From an uncultured Prevotellaceae bacterium (GTDB lineage: Bacteria > Bacteroidota > Bacteroidia > Bacteroidales > Muribaculaceae): 64,000 nucleotides of DNA. The stretch is taken from positions 1 to 64,000 of the forward strand of contig ONQS01000009.1 of NCBI GenBank assembly GCA_900320055.1, written 5' to 3'. A model generated the notes under the pieces. That model searched no databases and was not told the origin of the DNA. It saw nothing but the letters and a program-made list of their open reading frames with translations. This document shows, piece by piece, positions 53,583 through 62,117 of this stretch. Position 1 is the first letter of the stretch, and each line of letters starts with the position of its first letter. A program made the translations under genes and the position numbers.

Positions 53583-54197
53583 CTATCGCAGGTCGACGAC
53601 TTGAGTGCCAGCCGGGACCATCGACTTGTCGAAGGTAAACGTTGCGCTGGGCAGTGACTTGTGCCTGTAGTTGGTGATTTTGACAAAGTACACCGACTTG
53701 TCACTCATCTCATATCGTGCTGTGCGTAGCAGGGAAGTCTTTTCGTCAAAGTAGAGCCACAGCGTTTTGATGGCATCCTTTTTCTGCTTGGGAGTGAGTT
53801 TGATGACGTAGGTGCTTGCCGTCTTCGCTTTGGCTCGCTTCATGTTGAAGCCCTGCTTGAAGTGTTGAACGGCAGCAACAGGATTGGTCATCTGCAACTC
53901 ATCGGCGGTGGGACTTGTGATGTTTACCTCGTTGGTCACTGGCGACCAGGACCATTGCGTCTTACCGTCATACCAGCACTTGGCCTCAGGCGCCACGATG
54001 CGGAACTTGTTGCCTTGCATGGCAATCGTGCCCTTGCTTTCGCCCTGGGGGGAGGTAAGGCTGTAGTTGGCGGTTACGCCACCACCGGCGTTGATGGCAG
54101 TGACACACTTGTCGAGCATGGCGCTCGGTGATTGGGCTAGGGCGATGAGTGCCATCAAGCAGGTGAGTGCTACGATGATGATTCTCTTAGCGGTCAT
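53583..54197 (-). CDS. LolA-like outer-membrane lipoprotein carrier
   Basis: The 204-residue protein has a signal peptide (IIVALTCLMALIALAQ) and the LolA half-barrel pattern: GTIAMQGNKFRIVAPEAKCWYDGKTQWSWSP in the middle and a C-terminal Tyr/Phe-rich strand set. LolA carries lipoproteins from the inner to the outer membrane through the periplasm. It lies 129 bp downstream of ftsK on the same strand, an arrangement I associate with Bacteroidetes, which supports the call. Confidence 0.82.
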   Translation of the reverse strand: MTAKRIIIVALTCLMALIALAQSPSAMLDKCVTAINAGGGVTANYSLTSPQGESKGTIAMQGNKFRIVAPEAKCWYDGKTQWSWSPVTNEVNITSPTADELQMTNPVAAVQHFKQGFNMKRAKAKTASTYVIKLTPKQKKDAIKTLWLYFDEKTSLLRTARYEMSDKSVYFVKITNYRHKSLPSATFTFDKSMVPAGTQVVDLR

Positions 54198-54326
54198 ATC
54201 CGTTTCTAGTTATATGTATTGTGGTGTTATCCCGACTATTCGGGTCTATATGGGATTATTTGCAAAAACAGTGCCAATCCGGATCCTGTGACGTTCCAGA
54301 GTGGCACTAGTCTTTACTTTTCGGTA

Positions 54327-56837
54327 TCAGGAGAACAGTTGGTCGATGTCCATCGGACTCACAAGCACTTGACGGGGCTTGCTGCCCTGGGCGGGACCTA
54401 CGATGCCGGCATGTTCCATCTGGTCCATCAAGCGGCCGGCGCGGTTATAACCGATCTCGTAGCGCCGCTGCAGCGATGATGTGCTTGCCGTGTTGCCCAT
54501 GACGATGAAGCGGACGGCCTCCTCAAACAGCGGATCGCGGTCCTTCACATTGCCCACGTTGGCGTCGGCTCCACCGCCCTCATCCTTGCCCACATATTCG
54601 GGCAGCAGGTAGGGCTCCTCGTGATTGATGTCACGGTCGTTGTCTTCTTGCTCCTTGATGAAGTCGCAGATGCGCACGATGTCGGGAGTGTCTACAAACG
54701 GGCACTGCAACCTCGTCAACTCGCCATCGATCTGGAACAGCATATCGCCGCGGCCGATGAGTTGCTGGGCTCCTGTGCGGTCGATGATGATCTGGCTGTC
54801 GATGCGCTGAGCCACGGCAAATGCTATGCGGCCAGGGAAGTTACCCTTGATCAAGCCGGTAATCACCTTCGACGACGGGCGCTGGGTGGCGATAATCATG
54901 TGGATGCCCACGGCGCGCGCCTTCTGGGCGATGCGCACCAGCGGGGTCTCGACTTCCTTACCAGCCGTCATGATCATGTCGCTGAACTCGTCGATGATGC
55001 CCACGATATAGGGCATGAACTGATATTTCTTATTGCCATGTTCGTCGCGCACTTCACGCAGTTCGCGGCGCCACATCTCATTATAGTCGCTCACGTTGCG
55101 CACCCTCACTTCCTCAAACACCTTGTACCGGTTTTCCATCTCTTGTACCAGGCAGTTCAGCGTCTTGATCACGCGATCGGTGTCGGTAATGATGGCTTTC
55201 TCCTCGCCGGGAGCCTTGGCAAAGTAATACTTCTCGAGGTCGGCATATACGCTAAATTCCACGCGCTTGGGGTCAACGAGAACAAACTTCAGTTCCGAAG
55301 GACCCTTCTTGTATAGCAGCGATGTGATGATGGCGTTTAGACCTACAGACTTACCTTTACCGGTAGCACCGGCGACAAGCAGGTGTGGCATCTTGGTCAA
55401 GTCGGCGATAAACACCTCGTTGCTCACGGTACATCCCAAGCACATCGGCAACTTGGCATGGCTTTCCTGGAACGCTCTGGATCCCAGCACCTCGCGCATG
55501 GGCACTACCTGCGGGTCTCGGTTGGGTACCTCGATGCCGATGGTTCCCTTGCCAGGCATGGGCGCGATGATGCGGATTCCGAGCGCGGCGAGGCTCAGTG
55601 CGATATCATCTTCCAAACCACGGATCTTGTTGACGCGAACTCCATCCTGCGGCACGATCTCAAACAGTGTGACCGTGGGACCTACATGCACCATGATCTC
55701 TTTAATCTCGATGCCATACTTGCTCAGCGTGTCACGGATGCGCTCCTTGTTCTCGTCCTGCTCCTGCTTGTCCACGCTGTTGGGGTTCATGCGGATGTCT
55801 TGCAGCAGGTCCAGGGTGGGGAAGCGGTAGTGGCGGTACTCTCCGGTCGGATCATGGGGATTGCTGGCATCGGTGCCTGCGGCAATGGGCTTGAGTTGTG
55901 CCGCCTTTTCGTCGCTGTGTTCGCTGGCCTGTTTAGTACTACTAGCCTTGGCCTTGCTGGCGCGTTTCATGATCGTAGGCTTAGCCGCCTCTTCAGGCTC
56001 GTTGTGATGCGAGGCGTCGGTGACCTTCTGCTCGCTGCCCAGGAAGGTGGAATGTCCTTGCTGGTTGACAACCTTCTCGGCCTCCTCTTTGCTGCGGCTG
56101 CGCTTGCGATCCATCTCCTTCTTGATCTGGCCATACAGGGCAGAGAATGTCTGATAGGTAAGGAAACCCCAGAGCATGAGGATAGCCAGATTGACGGCTA
56201 CCAGGCCGTATACGCCCACCAGCCCCAGTAACCACTTGCTTGTATAGAAACCGAAGTAGCCACCCAAGGGGAAGAAGGTGATGGGCTTCATGAAATAGGT
56301 GGCGGCACCCACTATCATCGACACGGTGAAGATGCTGAACAGGCACACAAACGTGTAGTGGAAGAAGTGGGCCTTCTTGTCTTTACGCACCAGGCGCATG
56401 CCCAGCGTAAGAAACCATATCACGATAATAAAGGCTGCCACGCCCACACCACTGGCGATAAAGAAATCGCTCAATGATGCGCCGACTGCGGCCCCTGCGT
56501 TGCGTATCTGGTCAGGCACTTGGGCATTCTCGATCATCGAGTAGTTAGCGATGCGGTTCTGGTCACTCATGCCTGCTGACAGGAAGAACGACAAGAACGA
56601 AATCAGCAGGTAGATACCTGTCATCAACATGATGATACCCGTCGCAAATTTTAGACGGCCGTTCTGGAAGAACGCCATGAATCGTTGTTTGCGGGTCAGT
56701 TTATCATTGTCGATGGCGCGTTCCACCTCTTGACGCTTGCGGTAGTCTTCTGACGTCTGCACTCCGCTGATGTCGGGACCGTAATATCCCTGATTTTCAC
56801 TCATTTTCTTATTGTGGTTGCCTTGACTTTTGCTCAT
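54327..56837 (-). CDS. ftsK: DNA translocase FtsK
   Basis: The 836-residue protein has about four N-terminal membrane helices (residues 55-235) and a charged linker. The motor domain has Walker A (GATGKGKSVGLN) and Walker B (VGIIDEFSDMI). A C-terminal gamma winged-helix domain (SLQRRYEIGYNRAGRLMDQME) reads KOPS-like sites. It clears chromosome DNA through the division septum and activates XerCD. No clear TTTG/TAnnTTTG pair lies upstream, only TAATTTTA. The start may be ATG 56837 or an internal ATG about 33 bp downstream (MSENQGYYG). Confidence 0.96.
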   Translation of the reverse strand: MSKSQGNHNKKMSENQGYYGPDISGVQTSEDYRKRQEVERAIDNDKLTRKQRFMAFFQNGRLKFATGIIMLMTGIYLLISFLSFFLSAGMSDQNRIANYSMIENAQVPDQIRNAGAAVGASLSDFFIASGVGVAAFIIVIWFLTLGMRLVRKDKKAHFFHYTFVCLFSIFTVSMIVGAATYFMKPITFFPLGGYFGFYTSKWLLGLVGVYGLVAVNLAILMLWGFLTYQTFSALYGQIKKEMDRKRSRSKEEAEKVVNQQGHSTFLGSEQKVTDASHHNEPEEAAKPTIMKRASKAKASSTKQASEHSDEKAAQLKPIAAGTDASNPHDPTGEYRHYRFPTLDLLQDIRMNPNSVDKQEQDENKERIRDTLSKYGIEIKEIMVHVGPTVTLFEIVPQDGVRVNKIRGLEDDIALSLAALGIRIIAPMPGKGTIGIEVPNRDPQVVPMREVLGSRAFQESHAKLPMCLGCTVSNEVFIADLTKMPHLLVAGATGKGKSVGLNAIITSLLYKKGPSELKFVLVDPKRVEFSVYADLEKYYFAKAPGEEKAIITDTDRVIKTLNCLVQEMENRYKVFEEVRVRNVSDYNEMWRRELREVRDEHGNKKYQFMPYIVGIIDEFSDMIMTAGKEVETPLVRIAQKARAVGIHMIIATQRPSSKVITGLIKGNFPGRIAFAVAQRIDSQIIIDRTGAQQLIGRGDMLFQIDGELTRLQCPFVDTPDIVRICDFIKEQEDNDRDINHEEPYLLPEYVGKDEGGGADANVGNVKDRDPLFEEAVRFIVMGNTASTSSLQRRYEIGYNRAGRLMDQMEHAGIVGPAQGSKPRQVLVSPMDIDQLFS

Positions 56838-56997
56838 TTTGTTATCCGTATTATTTGGGGCTGTAAAATTACAAAATAAAATCGATTTACAATCGCAAAT
56901 CGCTCACTTTTTTTCTTCTCACTAATATTTTTTTTGTTTATAGAATTGTATTGACGAATTTCATTAAAATGATGGCTTTCTATATCGGATTTTTTTG

Positions 56998-57005
56998 TAC
57001 TTTTG
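56998..57005 (+). promoter_or_regulatory. -7 element for the TPR-AraC regulator
   Basis: TACTTTTG fits TAnnTTTG, 28 bp upstream of the ATG; the -33 region has no clear TTTG. Confidence 0.5.
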
Positions 57006-57033
57006 TGACGAATATTGACTAACTGATAGAATC

Positions 57034-58722
57034 ATGGGTGGTAAGAAATATTGGACTGTGCTGTTGTTTTTAGGGTGTATGTTATCGGTGTGGGCTCAAT
57101 CACACCCTGTCGAGGCGGCTTTGTCCGACTATGAACATACGCTTAAGACCTTAGATGCCAACCGTTTCTTCACACTGCTCGATAAGGAGGAGTTTACCGA
57201 AAACAAAATTCAGTTCACGGTCCAAGTGCCTGCCGACTCTGTGCGCCAGCAAGTGCTCTATTGGGCATCGGAGTGGTTCTATGATAAGCAAGACTATAAT
57301 AAAGCAAAAGACTATGGGCTGAAAGCCCTCTCCTTATATAAAGGAGAAAGCGAGGGCAAGGCCGATTGCTTGAACCTGCTTGGCTGTGTGTACGTCCGCT
57401 TGGGTGACTTCAAGAACGCGGCGATCTATGCCAAGCAATGCCTCCAGATAGATGTAGCCAGCGGTGATCATGACCGTATCTCGTCGAGCATGAACACCCT
57501 TGCGGGAATCTATATGGCTGGCCATCAGACCAAAGAAGCCGAGAAACTTATTCTGGAGGCCATTAATCATGCCGATCTGGCCAAAAATCTGCCTCGCAAA
57601 GCAGTGCTGCTGGGAACAGCATCCGAGATCTATCACTCGCTTACACAGGAAGAAAAGGCTTTGGACTACGCTAAGCAATCCTACGCTTTGGAGCAGAAAC
57701 TGGGACGCCGTCTGCATGCCGCTTATCGTCTCGACCAGCAGGCTTCGGCCCTAATGGGCCTGAAGAGATACAAAGAGGCGGAGCAAGCATTGCGCCAGGC
57801 CATCGATGTGATGCGTGAAGAGGGGGACATGCACTCACTGGCCATCGCAAGCAATCACATGGGCACTTGCTTGATATGGCAAAAGCGTAACGATGAGGCT
57901 TTTCCCTATTACCGCGAGGCCGCCGACCTGTTTATCAAGATGGGGGACCCTGTCAACGAGATGTACTCTCGCCGCGGCTTGTGCTTGAGCCTGTGGGAGA
58001 GTAACCCTGACAGCGCCCGAAGCGAACTCAACCGATTTAATTTCCTCAAAGACTCACTCTATACCAGTGAATCGGCCGAGGCCCTCGCCCGCATCAACGC
58101 AGAGTTTGGCAACGACCAGTTAGCGATTGAGAATGCCCAGGAGCGCAGCGCACACATGCGCGACATCATCATTGCCTGTGCGATTATTTTGTTGCTTGCT
58201 GTTGCCGCTTGGTATGCGGTTAGGTGCCAGCGCCGTCTTAATCAGCAGCGTACGAGCAAACTCGTGCGGGAAATTGAACAACTGCGCGACAAGACTGCCG
58301 CTGCCCAAGCAGAATTGGTCGAGTTGCGTAACAGCACCGAAACGAACAACGAGCAAACAACGGTCACCGATGCAGTCAAGCCTGTGGCTGATATGTCCGA
58401 GAATGAGTTCCTGGAAGGCGTGATCGACTATGTGGATGAGCACCTCGAGAAGGGTGACTACAATATGGAAGACATGGCATCGTATTTCTCGTTGAGTGTG
58501 TCCACATTGCGCCGCCGCCTGCAGGATGCGACCGACGGAGAATCTCCCAAGGCCTTTATACGGGCTATCCAGATGCAGAAGGCTTGCAAACTCCTTGACA
58601 ATGGTATGCAGATTTCGGATGTGTCATCGCGGTGCGGATTTGCCGAGCCGAGCAGTTTCACCCGCATGTTCAAGCGTGTGCTTGGCATTACCCCCTCCCA
58701 GTATCGCAGCACAGATCATTGA
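57034..58722 (+). CDS. TPR membrane regulator with C-terminal AraC-type DNA-binding domain
   Basis: The 562-residue protein has a signal peptide or N-terminal anchor, TPR-like repeats from about residue 70 to 340 (for example AKDYGLKALSLYKGESEGKA, LNLLGCVYVRLGDFKNAAIY), and a membrane helix near 380-398 (DIIIACAIILLLAVAAWYAV). A coiled coil and a complete AraC-family HTH follow (MASYFSLSVSTLRRRL; ISDVSSRCGFAEPSSFTRMF; TPSQYR). It predicts periplasmic sensing with cytoplasmic DNA binding in one polypeptide. It is the AraC counterpart of the LuxR-type gene at 7951-9657. The targets may include the repeats at 58914-58948; that is speculation. Confidence 0.86.
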   Translation: MGGKKYWTVLLFLGCMLSVWAQSHPVEAALSDYEHTLKTLDANRFFTLLDKEEFTENKIQFTVQVPADSVRQQVLYWASEWFYDKQDYNKAKDYGLKALSLYKGESEGKADCLNLLGCVYVRLGDFKNAAIYAKQCLQIDVASGDHDRISSSMNTLAGIYMAGHQTKEAEKLILEAINHADLAKNLPRKAVLLGTASEIYHSLTQEEKALDYAKQSYALEQKLGRRLHAAYRLDQQASALMGLKRYKEAEQALRQAIDVMREEGDMHSLAIASNHMGTCLIWQKRNDEAFPYYREAADLFIKMGDPVNEMYSRRGLCLSLWESNPDSARSELNRFNFLKDSLYTSESAEALARINAEFGNDQLAIENAQERSAHMRDIIIACAIILLLAVAAWYAVRCQRRLNQQRTSKLVREIEQLRDKTAAAQAELVELRNSTETNNEQTTVTDAVKPVADMSENEFLEGVIDYVDEHLEKGDYNMEDMASYFSLSVSTLRRRLQDATDGESPKAFIRAIQMQKACKLLDNGMQISDVSSRCGFAEPSSFTRMFKRVLGITPSQYRSTDH

Positions 58723-58763
58723 TCGTGCATGCAGGCTTGATAGCCCCCTATACACAACATCAA

Positions 58764-58800
58764 CCGCATTGAGTATAACGTCTCAATGCGGTGTCTTTTA
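58764..58800 (+). terminator. terminator of the TPR-AraC gene
   Basis: CCGCATTGAG (58764-58773) pairs perfectly with CTCAATGCGG (58782-58791) and is followed by TGTCTTTTA. Confidence 0.75.
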
Positions 58801-58874
58801 TGCCCCGATCTGGGTGGTACCGATTGCTGTACTTTGACCTAAATCAGGATGCTTTATGGATCAATTGGGGCGTG

Positions 58875-58897
58875 AATCGGGCATTTTTTGCCCGATT
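58875..58897. other. perfect 9-bp hairpin
   Basis: AATCGGGCA (58875-58883) and TGCCCGATT (58889-58897) flank a five-T loop, in the intergenic region downstream of the TPR-AraC gene terminator. Its role is unknown; it could be an operator, or an end structure for a minus-strand transcript. Confidence 0.4.
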
Positions 58898-58913
58898 TAG
58901 GCTATTTTGACCG

Positions 58914-58948
58914 AAAATGTCAAGTGTTTTGGTAAAAAATGTCAAGTG
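58914..58948. repeat. direct repeat pair, AAAATGTCAAGTG
   Basis: Two 13-bp copies at 58914-58926 and 58936-58948 start 22 bp apart, about two helical turns, just upstream of a TAAATTTG -7 element. The geometry suggests a regulator-binding site. Confidence 0.45.
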
Positions 58949-58967
58949 CGATACCCATCAAAATCTG

Positions 58968-59180
58968 TAAATTTGCAGCGCGAGAAATGATTGAAAAGAT
59001 AAAATGCTATAACTATCATCGAGAGTCAATACAAGATCATACTGTGATAGTATGGCTACAATGGCGATGAAACACAATAGTTGAACATGAAGTTGCTCAT
59101 GGCTGTGGCAACTCAATAGACCCTCCATCCCATAAAAGCACCGAGGAGGCCCTTCAGATCAGAAGAGTCTCCTCGTTTTG
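58968..59180 (+). ncRNA. candidate small RNA transcript
   Basis: A -7 element TAAATTTG (58968-58975) is followed by about 160 bp without a substantial ORF. A terminator-like stem then follows: CGAGGAG (59141-59147) with CTCCTCG (59168-59174), and inner CTTC/GAAG, then TTTTG. The only frames are tiny (for example a 26-codon ORF from ATG 58987). No known RNA family is recognised. Alternatively this is the end of a longer readthrough transcript. Confidence 0.35.
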
Positions 59181-59221
59181 TCGAGTGGTCCAATACCGAT
59201 GGTTGTTATGCCGGTTGGCGG

Positions 59222-60703
59222 TTAGTCCTTTTTCCAGAACGAGCGCGTAAAGATGACAAGCACCGTGAACAGTTCCAGACGGCCCACCATCATTTCAAAG
59301 GCCAGCACCCACTTGGCGCCGGCATGCAGCGATACCCATGATCCTCCGGTTCCTGTCACTCCATGCCCGATTCCCACATTGCTGATGGCCGACATGGACG
59401 TGTACATCGCGTCAAACACGGGTAGGCCAAAGAAGGTCAGGTACAGCGCCACAACCATGATGATGAGGATATAGACGGTGAAGAATGTATTCACCTTGTT
59501 AACCACATGATTGGGCACAGGCTTGCCGTCGACATGGACAGCGCACACCGAGTTGGTGTGTAGCACACGGTAAAACTCATTGGCTGTGTTTTTAAGCAGC
59601 ACAATCAAGCGGTCCATCTTGGCACCGCCCGATGTGGAGCCCGCCATGCCGCCAAAGAACATCATCACCATCAGCACGACGGTGACAAACTCGCCGCTAT
59701 CCTCGTAGTCAAATGTGGAGAATCCCGTCGAGGTGATGGCCGACAGTGTGTCAAAGGCACTGTAGATCAGCCTTTCGCCCTGCGTGTCTAAAAAACCCTT
59801 ATAGGCCATGTAGGCCATAATGGACACGGTGGTGATGAGCGTGGTCATGCAATACCAGCGCAAGGTGTTGTTCTTAGTCAACCGCCTGAAGTTGCCTCGG
59901 CCCACGGCGGCAATGAGTGAGAAACTGATACCTCCTATAAACATGAAGATGATCACCACAATAAACACATAACTCGATTGCCAGTAGTCCAAGCCTATGT
60001 TTTTTGTCGAGTAGCCTCCTGTCGACGTCGTGGTCATCGCATGGCACATCGCGTCAAACCAGTCCATTGGGCCGGCATAGAGCAGCACGGTCAGTAGTGC
60101 CGTCAGGCCGATATAAATGATCCAGAGGTCCTTGGCCGTCTGGCTCACTCGCGGACGCAGGCGCTCATGGGTGATGCCGGTCACCTCGGCATTAAACAGG
60201 GCAATGCCTCCCTTCTGATTGAGCATGGGGATAACGGCTAGGGTAAACAGGATGATTCCCATGCCGCCAATCCATTGTGTCATCGCGCGCCAGAAGAGCA
60301 CACCGCGTGGGATTTCCTCCACATAGCGGATAACGCTCGATCCCGTGGTCGTAAAACCTGCCATGGTCTCGAAGAAGGCATCGGTCACATTGTCAAACGT
60401 GTCGCTGAACAAATAGGGTAACATGCCAAACAGCGAGAAGAATACCCAGATGATAGCCGTCAGCATCAAGCCCTCGCGCTTGTGCATAGAGGTGCTGTGA
60501 GGCCTGATGCCAAATGCCATGCCCGCTCCGGCTCCTGCAGTGATCAATGAACTGTAGATAAAGGCACGCAGTGCAGTCGGCTCGTCGAACCACCACGACA
60601 CAATCAGTGGCAGCAGCATGAATGCCGCTTCGATGAGCAACAGCCAACCCTGCATGCGCAGCACGATGGCAAAATTGATATTCTGGTTCCTTAGCCTGGG
60701 CAT
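59222..60703 (-). CDS. trkH: TrkH family potassium uptake protein
   Basis: The 493-residue membrane protein has the four M1-P-M2 repeats of K+ channels with selectivity-filter-like loops GFTTTGSSV, TSTGGYST, TSTGFSTF and SNVGIGHGV. It forms the potassium-conducting subunit, gated by TrkA. The last gene of the dxs-trkA-trkH group, it starts 45 bp after trkA. Confidence 0.94.
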   Translation of the reverse strand: MPRLRNQNINFAIVLRMQGWLLLIEAAFMLLPLIVSWWFDEPTALRAFIYSSLITAGAGAGMAFGIRPHSTSMHKREGLMLTAIIWVFFSLFGMLPYLFSDTFDNVTDAFFETMAGFTTTGSSVIRYVEEIPRGVLFWRAMTQWIGGMGIILFTLAVIPMLNQKGGIALFNAEVTGITHERLRPRVSQTAKDLWIIYIGLTALLTVLLYAGPMDWFDAMCHAMTTTSTGGYSTKNIGLDYWQSSYVFIVVIIFMFIGGISFSLIAAVGRGNFRRLTKNNTLRWYCMTTLITTVSIMAYMAYKGFLDTQGERLIYSAFDTLSAITSTGFSTFDYEDSGEFVTVVLMVMMFFGGMAGSTSGGAKMDRLIVLLKNTANEFYRVLHTNSVCAVHVDGKPVPNHVVNKVNTFFTVYILIIMVVALYLTFFGLPVFDAMYTSMSAISNVGIGHGVTGTGGSWVSLHAGAKWVLAFEMMVGRLELFTVLVIFTRSFWKKD

Positions 60704-60747
60704 ATATCTTTCAAATTGTTGTTGTCTGGTATTCTCAGGATCATCAG

Positions 60748-62079
60748 TTATGAGAAATACCTGTCAAGTTTGTGTATCGCGCCTTGTAGGCAGAACACCA
60801 CCACATGGTCACCCGCCTGGATACGCGTATTGCCGTCAACCAGTTGACCCTTGCCATTACGCACCAGGCCTGCGATGGTGAAGTCGCGGCTCAATTTCAG
60901 ATCCTTCACATCGGTTCGGGTCACTCGGTCGCCCTCCTCGACAATGATTTCTGCCACCTCGGCATCGGCTAGGGCCAGGCAGCGGGCGTTGTCCTCGTCG
61001 GCATCAATCATGATCTGATAGATGCGGCTCGAGGCCAGCAATTTCTTGTTGACGATAGTGCCGATGTTAAGCGCCTCGGCCTCGTTGATGAATTGAATGT
61101 CCTCGACTTGGGCAATGGTCTTAGGCACGCCATTGGTCTTGGCAATCATACAAGCCATCATGTTGACCGCGCTGTTCTCGCCCAAGGCGATGAAGGCGTC
61201 ATAGTAACTGACACTCTCCTCCTCGCTCAACTCAGAGTCGCGGAAGTCGCCTTGTACCAGTTTGCAGTTGGGGTAGCGCTGGGCCAACTCATCGCAGCGG
61301 GCCTCGTCATTCTCGATAATCTTGATATCGACGGTTTTGCCCAGTCTCTTGATCAGTTGCTCGGCGATATCGTTGCCACCCACTATGAGCACATTGTCAA
61401 CGGGCGATTGTGTCTTGCCGCACACCTCTCGCACCTCATCGATGTGGTCAAGTGTGGTGGCCACGTAGATAATGTCATTCTCGAGTATACGGTCATCGCC
61501 GCGGGGAATGATGATCTCTCGGTTTCGCTTGATGGCCGACACGTGCAGGAAATGGCTGATGTTAGACACGTCCTTGAGCATCTGGTTGACGATGCGCGCA
61601 TTGTTACGGATCTTTACGCCCACTACAATGAGTTCGCCATCAAACAGTTCAAACCAGTTCCTGGCCCAGGTGCGCTTCAGGGCACTGGCAATCTCCTTGG
61701 CTGCCAGCATCTCGGGGTAGATCAGATGATCAATGCCTAGATGAGCGATGTGCTCGCGCCACTTGGGACTGAAGAACTCGTCATTGTCGAGCCTAGCCAC
61801 AGTCTTTTTGGCTCCCAAGCGCTTGGCCATAGAGCATGCCAGAATGTTGCGCGCCTCACTCTTGGTGACGGCGATAAACAGGTCGCATGCGCCTGTCTTG
61901 ATGGCATTCAGGTCACTGAATGAGATGGCGCTTCCCTGATGGGTAAGCAGATTGTAGTTCTCCAGCGGCTCCAGTTTCTTGTTATCAACGTCCATGACGA
62001 TGATATCCTGTTCCTCCACACTGAGCATCTTGGCCAGATGTGTGCCTACTTCGCCTGCGCCTGCAATAACGATTCTCAT
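60748..62079 (-). CDS. trkA: Trk system potassium transporter regulatory subunit TrkA
   Basis: The 443-residue cytoplasmic protein has two RCK/TrkA-N dinucleotide-binding modules (IAGAGEVGTHLAKML at the start; VLIVGGNDIAEQLIKRL near residue 230), each followed by a TrkA-C domain. It gates TrkH in response to bound NAD(H) or nucleotides. It lies 38 bp after dxs. Confidence 0.95.
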   Translation of the reverse strand: MRIVIAGAGEVGTHLAKMLSVEEQDIIVMDVDNKKLEPLENYNLLTHQGSAISFSDLNAIKTGACDLFIAVTKSEARNILACSMAKRLGAKKTVARLDNDEFFSPKWREHIAHLGIDHLIYPEMLAAKEIASALKRTWARNWFELFDGELIVVGVKIRNNARIVNQMLKDVSNISHFLHVSAIKRNREIIIPRGDDRILENDIIYVATTLDHIDEVREVCGKTQSPVDNVLIVGGNDIAEQLIKRLGKTVDIKIIENDEARCDELAQRYPNCKLVQGDFRDSELSEEESVSYYDAFIALGENSAVNMMACMIAKTNGVPKTIAQVEDIQFINEAEALNIGTIVNKKLLASSRIYQIMIDADEDNARCLALADAEVAEIIVEEGDRVTRTDVKDLKLSRDFTIAGLVRNGKGQLVDGNTRIQAGDHVVVFCLQGAIHKLDRYFS

Positions 62080-62117
62080 TGTTAGTTACACTAGTTGATC
62101 TATATTACTATTGGTAA

